This document shows positions 1 through 5,732 of a stretch of DNA of 6,684 bases, piece after piece; position 1 is the first letter of the stretch, and each line of letters opens with the position of its first letter. Under the pieces are notes generated by a model. It was given only the letters and a program-made list of their open reading frames with translations. It made no database searches and had not been told where the DNA came from. The stretch is from Pirellulaceae bacterium (GTDB lineage: Bacteria; Planctomycetota; Planctomycetia; Pirellulales; Pirellulaceae): contig JASLRF010000450.1 in assembly GCA_030744095.1 (NCBI GenBank), positions 1 to 6,684 of the forward strand, read 5' to 3'. The translations under genes and the position numbers were made by a program.

Positions 1-773
1 GCACCGCAGGGCAGTCCGAAATCGACTTGCGTTTCAACGACCTGGTAACGATCGCCGACCACTTGTTGATGTACAAGTACATCGTCAAAAACGTGGCGCT
101 CAAACATCAGAAGACAGCGACTTTCATGCCCAAGCCGATCTTCAGCGATAATGGTAGTGGTATGCACACGCATTTTTCATTCTGGAAGGATGGCAACCCA
201 TTATTTGCCGGCAGCGGGTATGCGGGGTTGAGCGACATGGCCCTGCACGCCATTGGAGGTGTGTTGAAACACGCGCCGGCCCTCTTGGCGTTCACCAATC
301 CCACAACCAACAGCTACAAACGCTTGGTGCCAGGGTTTGAAGCGCCAGTCAATCTGGCGTATTCGCAGCGTAACCGTTCAGCTTCCTGCCGGATCCCGAT
401 GTACAGTCCGAGCCCCAAGGCCAAACGGGTCGAATTTCGTTGCCCGGACCCCAGCTGCAACCCGTACCTCGCGTTCGCGGCGATCATGATGGCGGCCATC
501 GATGGGATTCAGAACAAGATCAGTCCCGGCGATCCGCTGGATAAGGACATCTACGATCTCCCGCCCGAGGAAGCATCGTCCATTGCCAAGACTCCAGGAT
601 CGCTCGACGAAGCACTCGAGGCGCTCCATGCTGACCACGAGTTCCTGTTGCGAGGCGACGTCTTCACACAAGATGTGATCGATACGTGGATCACGTACAA
701 GAGCACACAAGAAGTAGATGCGATGCGTTTGCGACCCCATCCCTACGAGTTTTGTTTGTACTACGACATATAG
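1..773 (+). CDS. glnA: Glutamine synthetase type I, C-terminal part (5' end outside window)
   Basis: Glutamine synthetase joins ammonia to glutamate with ATP in the cytoplasm and is the main entry of nitrogen into metabolism. The reading frame is open from position 3 ([11 protein letters not shown]...) to the TAG stop at 771-773, so about 257 residues of a usual ~470 are present; the N-terminal beta-grasp domain is missing. Visible family motifs are the ATP-site block [17 protein letters not shown] (about 132-182), the NRSASCRIP arginine block (about 375-400) and the [18 protein letters not shown] block. The segment IYDLPPEE has a tyrosine codon at 552-554 that aligns with the adenylylated Tyr397 of the E. 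coli enzyme. This points to the I-beta class, which is normally switched off by GlnE adenylylation; that regulation is inferred from the family. The C-terminus [11 protein letters not shown] is typical and intact. The TTG at 27 is internal, not a start. The gene is convergent with hemW. Confidence 0.96.
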   Translation, partial: TAGQSEIDLRFNDLVTIADHLLMYKYIVKNVALKHQKTATFMPKPIFSDNGSGMHTHFSFWKDGNPLFAGSGYAGLSDMALHAIGGVLKHAPALLAFTNPTTNSYKRLVPGFEAPVNLAYSQRNRSASCRIPMYSPSPKAKRVEFRCPDPSCNPYLAFAAIMMAAIDGIQNKISPGDPLDKDIYDLPPEEASSIAKTPGSLDEALEALHADHEFLLRGDVFTQDVIDTWITYKSTQEVDAMRLRPHPYEFCLYYDI

Positions 774-804
774 AGTCCTTGGACCTCGAATAAACGACTT
801 GTTT

Positions 805-1968
805 TCACAGTATTCTTGGCCAGATGGCGTCACTGACCAAGAGACCGGAGCGCGTCAGTCGCACCCAATCGTCCTCTTCGATGATTGCGCCTTGCTCGAT
901 CAGCTGACGCAAAACATTGCCACACAACGCTTCGACGCTAAACCCTGTTTCGCTGGCAAAGCGTGACTTCTTGACTCCTTCCAAACGTCGCATACCAAAC
1001 ACCAAACACTCACGAGCGGCGGCTTCCGCATCAAGCGACTCGGACTCAGCAACTGGAGACTGACCGGCCAGGATTCGTCTCAAGTACATCGTCGTACTGC
1101 GATGATTGACTTCGCGACGACCATCCACAAAGCGGGCTGCGCCGGGGCCCGCGGCATAGTAAGTTCGGCCTGTCCAATAAACTTCGTTGTGGCGACAGCG
1201 CCAATCCGCGTCTGTCGAAGAACTGCGATCAACACGCGCGAAGTTCGATACTTCGTAATGTCTGAATCCAGCTTCTGTCAATACGTCGATCGCGCGTTCG
1301 TACATTTTGCCCTCGAGATCCTCATCGGCGCACTCCAGTTGGCCTTTTCCCAGGCGACTCCAAAACCTCGCCCCACGCTCAAACGTAAGACCGTAGGTCG
1401 ACACATGATCTGGCCCCAGCGCCAGCGCGGATTCGAGGTCCGTTTGCCACGTCTGGATGGACTCTCCTGGAACGCCAAACATCATATCAAGCGACACTGC
1501 GGAAACCGCCGAGCGTGCCAAACGGAAAGCATGCTCAACGTCCGCTCGACGGTGATCACGTTCGAGAACTTGTAGCTTACCGTTGTCGAACGATTGGACG
1601 CCCAGGCTCAGTCGTGTTACGCCGTGGTGCTGTAGTATTTCAGCCCGTTCTGGCGTCATGTCGACGGGATTGGCTTCGACCGTAATCTCGCCGTCTGCCG
1701 CCAGCGGGAACCACTGCAGAACGACGCGGAGCAGTTGATCGAGCCCGGCGCCAGACAGATGCGTGGGTGTGCCGCCGCCGATGAAGAGCGTCTCGACTTC
1801 GCGCGGCGTGTTCAACCACGATAGCTCGCGCTGGAGCGCTTCCAGGTAAGCGCCGATCAGGTCGTCTCGTCCAGCCACCACCGTGAAGTTGCAGTAACCG
1901 CAGCGATGGCGGCAAAACGGCACATGGACATACGCGGCGCGCGGCGTTTGGAACCTGGGGTTGGTCAT
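805..1968 (-). CDS. hemW: HemW, radical-SAM heme chaperone (HemN-like)
   Basis: This 387-residue protein belongs to the HemN/HemW radical-SAM family. HemW binds heme and an iron-sulfur cluster and is thought to deliver heme to membrane respiratory enzymes; many databases still call it coproporphyrinogen III oxidase-like. The N-terminus has YVHVPFC followed by the cluster motif CRHRCGYCNF, with cysteines at residues 19, 23 and 26. The residue after the third cysteine pair is Phe, not the extra Cys of true HemN, which favours HemW. SAM-binding blocks follow: GGGTPT (64-69), VEANP (97-101), SLGVQSFD (121-128), DMMFGVPGES (161-170) and STYGLTFERG (190-199). The C-terminal half has the HNEVYWTGR block seen in HemW, then a winged-helix-like tail. 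The length is normal. The ATG at 1968 puts the conserved YVHVPFC at residue 13 as expected, though no strong Shine-Dalgarno sequence precedes it. It is the last of three collinear minus-strand genes and ends 31 bp from glnA. Confidence 0.93.
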   Translation of the reverse strand: MTNPRFQTPRAAYVHVPFCRHRCGYCNFTVVAGRDDLIGAYLEALQRELSWLNTPREVETLFIGGGTPTHLSGAGLDQLLRVVLQWFPLAADGEITVEANPVDMTPERAEILQHHGVTRLSLGVQSFDNGKLQVLERDHRRADVEHAFRLARSAVSAVSLDMMFGVPGESIQTWQTDLESALALGPDHVSTYGLTFERGARFWSRLGKGQLECADEDLEGKMYERAIDVLTEAGFRHYEVSNFARVDRSSSTDADWRCRHNEVYWTGRTYYAAGPGAARFVDGRREVNHRSTTMYLRRILAGQSPVAESESLDAEAAARECLVFGMRRLEGVKKSRFASETGFSVEALCGNVLRQLIEQGAIIEEDDWVRLTRSGLLVSDAIWPRIL

Positions 1969-2074
1969 CGGGTCGTCAGTGACGAGGGTGCGTGCCTCTC
2001 CGCGGCCAATTTGATCAGCCGCGCGTTTGTCTCAAGGGCGAGTAAGGGCGATTTCAGCAAGGACAACCTCCCCA

Positions 2075-2090
2075 CGCGACGGGGGTCGCG
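2075..2090 (-). other. Short GC-rich hairpin just after the hydrolase gene
   Basis: The arms CGCGAC (2075-2080) and GTCGCG (2085-2090) pair perfectly around a four-base loop. The hairpin begins 7 bases past the TAA stop of the minus-strand hydrolase gene. Reading the minus strand, it is followed by TGGGGAGGTTG and not by a T run, so it is not a classic intrinsic terminator. It could stabilise the 3' end of the message, pause polymerase, or be chance in GC-rich DNA. Confidence 0.35.
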
Positions 2091-2096
2091 GAGATT

Positions 2097-2936
2097 TTAC
2101 AGCCACAAGTGGAGTCGGCCATCGAGCATATCGGGCAATACGCTCTGGACGATCTCTCGGATCTGCCGGTCGTGGTACCGCGTGCTGAAGTGGGACGCGA
2201 TGATCACGTTGTTGTTGAATTTGTCCCGCCGAGCGACAAAATCGTCCAAGTGCATGTGCCCGTGTTTATGAATCTTGTCCTTGCGGTGATCGGGCGCCAC
2301 GAATGTCATCTCAGCGATGAGCACCTTCGCGTCAAACATCGTGGGGCAATTGTCCAACCCCGGCGGCGAAGTGTCGCCCAGGTACCCAAGCAACGGGATC
2401 CGCACCTCCGTCGTGACTTCCTGTCCAGACAGGCGTAAATCGCGGATCTTGTCGCCTGGAAAATCGATGAATTCGGGCTTCAGTTTGTTGCGACGTTCCC
2501 AGACGACAAAACCGAGCGAAGGGACCGTGTGTGTGGTCGCCGAGACGGTCACCACTAATTCTCTTGAGATGTCGATTTCGTCACCCGGCTGAATGCCGAT
2601 CAGTTCACATGGCAGCCGGCCGCGATCCAGTTTACGGTAGGTTTGTAGAATTCGATCCACATGCTCGACGGCATGATCAGGCAAATAAATGGTCGGAGGA
2701 TCCATCTTCATCATTCGCCGTCGCGCGACGTAGACGGGCAACGCGGCCAGGTGATCAAGATGGCTATGCGAAACAAACCAAGTGCTCGTACCCATAAAAT
2801 CCCACGGCTGTGCGCCCAGGTCGAAGCCGATCTTCAATTCCGGGATTCGCCAATATGTTTGCACGGCCGCGCGCGAATACCCCTCGATCGTGAATCGATC
2901 GTGTGACAAGGTACGAATGGGGGCATTGCTGACCAT
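2097..2936 (-). CDS. Metallo-beta-lactamase-fold hydrolase, RNase Z-like
   Basis: A 279-residue protein with the ordered motifs of the RNase Z branch of the metallo-beta-lactamase fold. These are HSHLDH (residues 57-62, di-zinc ligands), a [14 protein letters not shown] block (134-147) like the conserved His segment of RNase Z, GYLGDTSP with Asp188, EMTFV (209-213), HGHMHLDDF (225-233) and ASHFSTRYH with His249. RNase Z cuts the 3' trailer from precursor tRNAs, and that is the nearest functional guess. However, the segment between the 134-147 block and GDT (about 148-186) is short and lacks the Gly/Pro-rich exosite arm that grips tRNA in canonical enzymes, so the substrate is uncertain. There is no signal peptide, so it is probably cytoplasmic. 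The ATG at 2936 is the likely start, but the preceding ribosome site is weak. It lies 167 bp downstream of scpA and 128 bp upstream of hemW, all on the same strand. Confidence 0.85.
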   Translation of the reverse strand: MVSNAPIRTLSHDRFTIEGYSRAAVQTYWRIPELKIGFDLGAQPWDFMGTSTWFVSHSHLDHLAALPVYVARRRMMKMDPPTIYLPDHAVEHVDRILQTYRKLDRGRLPCELIGIQPGDEIDISRELVVTVSATTHTVPSLGFVVWERRNKLKPEFIDFPGDKIRDLRLSGQEVTTEVRIPLLGYLGDTSPPGLDNCPTMFDAKVLIAEMTFVAPDHRKDKIHKHGHMHLDDFVARRDKFNNNVIIASHFSTRYHDRQIREIVQSVLPDMLDGRLHLWL

Positions 2937-2986
2937 ATTCTCGGCGTGTCATTTCTCGCTGGTGGGCTTTGTGGGGTATTATTGAG

Positions 2987-3010
2987 GCCACAGTCTCACG
3001 GGAGAGTGGC
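2987..3010 (-). other. Bulged hairpin between scpA and the hydrolase gene
   Basis: On the minus strand GCCAC and TCTC pair with GAGA and GTGGC around a four-base CCGT loop, giving nine base pairs with a two-base bulge. It sits in the 167-bp gap, about 95 bases past the scpA stop and about 50 bases before the hydrolase start. No T run follows (next is CTCAATAATACC), so an intrinsic terminator is not supported. It may be a processing or regulatory hairpin; the TAATAC just after it could serve as a -10 element, but I see no matching -35. Confidence 0.35.
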
Positions 3011-3103
3011 GTCTACAAACAGAGGGCGACGAGCGTGGAACAAGACTGTGATGTCATGCGCTTCCGTCGGCTGGAGCGAAGACACCACAAGGGCCGCTCG
3101 GGT

Positions 3104-3931
3104 TCAATTTGAATTGCCTGTTGGCTCGGTCTCTTCGGCCGTTGCCTCTTCGTTGTTGGCCTGAGTCGTCTTTGTGCCATAGTTATCGACATTGGAAAAG
3201 TCCGCCTCGGGACAAAAATTTTCGCTCGGCAGGATCAGAATCTCGCCATGCAGGTGTTGTTGTTCGGTACGCACTCCATGGTGTCTGGTCAATTCAAGGA
3301 TGGCCAAGAAAACTCCGATCATCGCCGTCTTGTGCATTCCGAGTTGTAGCAGGTCGGACATTTTGGCTTCCCCTCTTGCGATCAGGTAGGCATGAATCCG
3401 TTCCATGTAGACGTGGATCGGGGTGTCGTCGTAGACAATGTTCGACGGCAAGTTCCTCTGACCATCGCGCATGATACGCCCCATCGCACTGACCAGATCC
3501 CAAAGCTCGATCTCTTGAATCGGCTGTGTACCCAGGTCGACCCGCCGTGGCGGTAGATCGTCCGCCAACCGAGTGAACCGGCATTGCCATTGGCGACTTT
3601 GCTCTTCCAACAAGCTGGCCGCATCTTTGTACTTTTTGTATTCCAACAGTCGTTGGACGAGTTCGTCGCGCGGATCTTCGACTTCGCCAACCTCTTCGTC
3701 AACGCGGGGCAAGACCATTCGCGACTTGGTCTCCAGAAGCGTGCTGGCCATTTCTACAAAATCGCCCACGTCGTCGACGTCGAGCAGTTCGAGGACTTCC
3801 AAGTGCTCCAAGAATTGCTCGGTGATCAGGGCGATAGGGATATCCGCGATATCGATTTCGTGTTTGCGGACCAGATACAGCAAAAGGTCGAGCGGCCCGC
3901 GAAATGTAGCTAAATCAACTCGAAACGACAT
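3104..3931 (-). CDS. scpA: ScpA, kleisin subunit of the SMC condensin
   Basis: ScpA is the kleisin that bridges the SMC dimer and, with ScpB, forms the condensin that compacts and separates the chromosome. The 275-residue product opens with the family hallmark block FRGPLDLLLYLVRKHEIDI (about 10-28), followed by IPIALITEQFLEHL and the helical SMC-neck-binding region with FVEMASTLLETKSRMVLP (58-75). The middle region carries the ScpB-binding stretch in other members. The C-terminal winged helix (about 195-235, FLAILELTRHHGVRTEQ then GEILI) would contact the SMC head. A polar, acidic tail of about 35 residues follows and looks disordered. I chose the ATG at 3929-3931 over one 30 bases upstream because AGGGA lies six bases before it and homology begins at once. 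No scpB is adjacent on either side in this window. Confidence in the family is high. Confidence 0.94.
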   Translation of the reverse strand: MSFRVDLATFRGPLDLLLYLVRKHEIDIADIPIALITEQFLEHLEVLELLDVDDVGDFVEMASTLLETKSRMVLPRVDEEVGEVEDPRDELVQRLLEYKKYKDAASLLEEQSRQWQCRFTRLADDLPPRRVDLGTQPIQEIELWDLVSAMGRIMRDGQRNLPSNIVYDDTPIHVYMERIHAYLIARGEAKMSDLLQLGMHKTAMIGVFLAILELTRHHGVRTEQQHLHGEILILPSENFCPEADFSNVDNYGTKTTQANNEEATAEETEPTGNSN

Positions 3932-3937
3932 CCTAAA

Positions 3938-3942
3938 TCCCT
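3938..3942 (-). promoter_or_regulatory. Ribosome binding site that fixes the scpA start
   Basis: AGGGA on the minus strand lies six bases before the ATG at 3931. The alternative in-frame ATG at 3961 has no comparable sequence before it, so this site decides the start. Confidence 0.7.
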
Positions 3943-3993
3943 GCAGATTTGCCAGGCCCATCGCGAGAGACGTAAGCCGCGTGGGGTCTTTTG

Positions 3994-4023
3994 GTTATAC
4001 CATGCTCCCCCAAGCACGGTCAG
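3994..4023 (-). promoter_or_regulatory. Candidate sigma-70-type promoter for scpA
   Basis: On the minus strand an extended -10 element, TGG followed by TATAAC (3999-3994), lies 18 bases after CTGACC (4023-4018), a four-of-six match to the -35 consensus. Transcription would start near 3987, leaving a leader of about 55 bases before scpA. A small inverted repeat, GGGCA-TTT-TGCCC (4023-4035), abuts and slightly overlaps the -35 element. The match is by eye only. Confidence 0.5.
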
Positions 4024-4349
4024 GGCATTTTGCCCCTCGGTATGGGAGGGAATGTTGCGACGTGATTCATCTGTGCTAAACTGAATACTAATTCAATGCG
4101 TTGATGACAAACGACTTAAGACCGTTCTTGATCTCTACACAAGAGGGCGACTTCTCGCACTCATTCAGTTGGTCGCGTTGTTTTGAGTCGCGCGAACACA
4201 GACGCTGTGACGATACGGGTTGACGCTAACAATCCGGTGGTTTGTTGGGTCTGGGCACGCCAGGCGATATTGAGTTGAATACGACGACACACACCATCAA
4301 TTACCGATAACTCATTCCGTCCGAAATAGTTTTCAGGTTCCGGTGGCGC

Positions 4350-4973
4350 ATGATTGAAGTCAAGCATAAGGATAACGGCAAAGTTCTTTATACGAATGAA
4401 GCCGACTCTTTCGCCGAAGCGAAGCTAGACGGCGTGCGATGGGCTGGGGCTGATTTGGTCGATGCCGATTTGTCAGGCCTGGATCTGCAGCGATCCGATC
4501 TGCGTGGTGCCGATTTAACCGGGGCGAACCTCGGCGGTGCCAACCTCCAAAGCGCCCTGCTAACCGAAGCCTCGGTCGACAGCGCCATTCTGGTTAAAGC
4601 AAATCTAATTGACGCGGTCTGCCAAAACGCATCGTTTCGTGATGCTCGCCTGAGCGACGCCAACTTGCGTTATTCGAAGCTGCAGAACTGTGACTTTACG
4701 GGTGCTGACTTAAGTGGTACGGATCTGTCCATGACTGATCTCCGCTGCAATCTCAACGATGCCAATCTGAAGAATTCGGACTTGCGTGGCGCGGATCTGA
4801 CGGGTGCCAACTTGAACGGCGCTGATCTCTGCGAAGCCAATCTTAATGAGGCTAAGCTTGGGGGAGCGCAGATGCAGCGCACGAAAATGACTGGTGCGAT
4901 CGGCCCGACAGGCAGGCGATTCGGGGCCAAAGTACCGCCGCCGGCGAAACCTTGGTGGAAGGTCTGGGGCTGA
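4350..4973 (+). CDS. Pentapeptide-repeat protein
   Basis: The 207-residue product is mostly pentapeptide repeats of the A(D/N)LXX type, which fold as a right-handed four-sided beta-helix. Repeats run from about residue 24 to 183: 22 with central residues at 26, 31, 36 and onward to 131, then 10 more from 135 to 180, about eight coils in all. The step from Leu131 to Leu135 is four residues, a one-residue register slip. The strings SDLRGADLTGAN at 49-60 and 143-154 are identical, suggesting internal duplication. The first 20 residues form a short non-repeat cap, and the tail is basic, Pro-rich and Trp-rich (PPPAKPWWKVWG). No signal peptide or membrane segment is visible. The ATG at 4350 is the first usual start after an in-frame TAA at 4308; the ribosome site is weak. 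Its function is unknown; some family members mimic DNA and protect gyrase, but nothing here shows that. It stands alone between divergent scpA and ilvN. Confidence 0.92.
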   Translation: MIEVKHKDNGKVLYTNEADSFAEAKLDGVRWAGADLVDADLSGLDLQRSDLRGADLTGANLGGANLQSALLTEASVDSAILVKANLIDAVCQNASFRDARLSDANLRYSKLQNCDFTGADLSGTDLSMTDLRCNLNDANLKNSDLRGADLTGANLNGADLCEANLNEAKLGGAQMQRTKMTGAIGPTGRRFGAKVPPPAKPWWKVWG

Positions 4974-5091
4974 CAGCAAACGGCCCCGCCAACACGTTTT
5001 CTCCACTGCGTCTTTATGTCTCGATTTTGGTTCGGCGAGTTCCGATCAAAGCAGCCTCGCGATAGCCAACTTAAGGGACGATGCCCGCCCC

Positions 5092-5120
5092 TTGTGTCGC
5101 TTGCCGTACGTGACTATCAT
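5092..5120 (+). promoter_or_regulatory. Weak promoter candidate for ilvN-ilvC
   Basis: TTGTGT (5092-5097) and TATCAT (5115-5120) are spaced by 17 bases in the 182-bp gap before ilvN. The -35 matches consensus only in TTG. Transcription would begin near 5127, leaving a leader of about 29 bases. No branched-chain leader peptide, T-box or attenuator hairpin is seen. Confidence 0.35.
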
Positions 5121-5143
5121 GGCGGTTTCCCCTTTTGTCAATT

Positions 5144-5147
5144 GGAG
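5144..5147 (+). promoter_or_regulatory. Ribosome binding site of ilvN
   Basis: GGAG lies eight bases before the ATG at 5156. An in-frame TAG (5153-5155) directly touches that ATG, so no longer product is possible. Confidence 0.75.
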
Positions 5148-5155
5148 TTACGTAG

Positions 5156-5683
5156 ATGCGCCACGTGTTGTCAGCTGTCGTGCAAAACGTTCCAGGTGTG
5201 CTCGCGCACATCTCTGGCATGCTTGCATCACGTGGTTACAACATCGATTCGCTGGCAGTTGGCGAAACGGAGGATCCCGATTTGTCGCGGATGACGTTCG
5301 TGGTGGTCGGTGATGATCGCGTGCTCGAACAAGTTCGCAAACAGCTTGAGAAAATCGTCACCGTTGTGAAAGTCGTCGATGTGAGTTCGAAAAACCACGT
5401 CGAGCGAGACTTGATGCTGCTGTGCGTCAAAGCCGCACCGGGCCGTAAACGGAGTGAAGTGCGCGAACTGGTGGAGATTTTCCGCGGGAAGATTGTGGAT
5501 GTCGGACCGGACGAAGTGATGATTGAAATGTCCGGTCGCGAAACCAAAATCGAAGCATTTATTGAACGCATGCGACCTTATGGGATTTCCGAGCTCGTGC
5601 GAACCGGCCGAATCGCGATGGTCCGTGGTCGCGGCATGTCCGATTCCACGGCAGTCTCAGAGTTCGCTGCTAAGAGCAGCTAA
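5156..5683 (+). CDS. ilvN: Acetolactate synthase small (regulatory) subunit
   Basis: This 175-residue protein is the regulatory partner of acetolactate synthase, which condenses pyruvate (or pyruvate and 2-oxobutyrate) in the first shared step of branched-chain amino acid synthesis. It activates the catalytic subunit and confers valine feedback. The N-terminal ACT domain (about 1-75) begins [16 protein letters not shown] and contains [16 protein letters not shown] and [10 protein letters not shown]; the C-terminal domain (about 80-160) carries [13 protein letters not shown] and [13 protein letters not shown]. Compared from memory with E. coli IlvH, the valine-site residues Asn11, Gly14 and Asn29 are kept while Ser17 is Ala, so valine sensitivity is plausible but unproven. 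A tail of about 12 residues extends past the usual end. The gene has a good ribosome site and ilvC follows after 49 bp, so the two are probably cotranscribed. The catalytic gene ilvB is not next to it. The symbol ilvH would be equally acceptable. Confidence 0.95.
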   Translation: MRHVLSAVVQNVPGVLAHISGMLASRGYNIDSLAVGETEDPDLSRMTFVVVGDDRVLEQVRKQLEKIVTVVKVVDVSSKNHVERDLMLLCVKAAPGRKRSEVRELVEIFRGKIVDVGPDEVMIEMSGRETKIEAFIERMRPYGISELVRTGRIAMVRGRGMSDSTAVSEFAAKSS

Positions 5684-5690
5684 GAACACA

Positions 5691-5718
5691 AATCAGGATT
5701 ATGTGAACCGAATCAGGA
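5691..5718 (+). repeat. Two copies of AATCAGGA before ilvC
   Basis: AATCAGGA occurs at 5691-5698 and again at 5711-5718, exactly 20 bases apart, in the 49-bp ilvN-ilvC gap. The second copy extends into AGGAG (5715-5719), the probable ilvC ribosome site, 13 bases before the ATG and so somewhat far. The first copy is followed by ATG TGA at 5701-5706, a start codon directly followed by a stop. Confidence 0.55.
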
Positions 5719-5732
5719 GTTCAAGATACAAA

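Larger units (their letters stand above)
3932..4349. other. 418-bp divergent intergenic region
   Basis: There is no credible gene here; a 68-codon minus-strand frame (4367-4161) has no family features. The left side holds the scpA ribosome site and promoter candidate. For the plus strand, TGC-TAAACT (4073-4081) resembles an extended -10 element, but the nearest -35-like sequences (TGTTGC at 4053 or TTGCGA at 4055) are poor. It would give a leader of roughly 260 bases before the pentapeptide gene. TTGACG at 4220-4225 is a good -35 match without a convincing -10. An 8-bp inverted repeat, AACTGAAT (4079-4086) and ATTCAGTT (4163-4170), and a smaller one, TGAAT-ACTA-ATTCA (4082-4095), are present. 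I found no tRNA or riboswitch fold that I recognise. Confidence 0.6.

Noticed and set aside
774..804. Bidirectional terminator between glnA and hemW
   Set aside because: Only a four-base-pair repeat (GTCC-TT-GGAC) is present, with no T run in either direction.
378..833. A 151-codon frame antisense to the glnA end
   Set aside because: It overlaps conserved glutamine synthetase motifs and its product has no recognisable domain.
805..1968. Oxygen-independent coproporphyrinogen III oxidase (HemN)
   Set aside because: The residue after CGYCN is Phe rather than the extra Cys of HemN, and the HNEVYW block and length fit HemW.
2946..3164. A 72-codon plus-strand frame across the scpA-hydrolase gap
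   Set aside because: It runs into the conserved scpA frame on the other strand, has no ribosome site and has no protein-like pattern.
4251..4272. Sigma-54 promoter in the divergent region
   Set aside because: The GGGCAC at 4254 has no proper GC element at the required spacing.
4161..4367. A 68-codon minus-strand frame in the divergent region
   Set aside because: It overlaps the pentapeptide start, has no recognisable ribosome site or domain, and its composition looks random.
4350..4973. Qnr-type quinolone resistance protein
   Set aside because: It shares only the repeat fold; the short cap, the lack of visible Qnr-type loops and the Trp-rich tail do not support that call.
4974..5155. Leader peptide or attenuator for ilvN
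   Set aside because: No short frame rich in Leu, Val or Ile and no terminator hairpin is seen; the ATG at 5119 only opens a frame that runs into ilvN.
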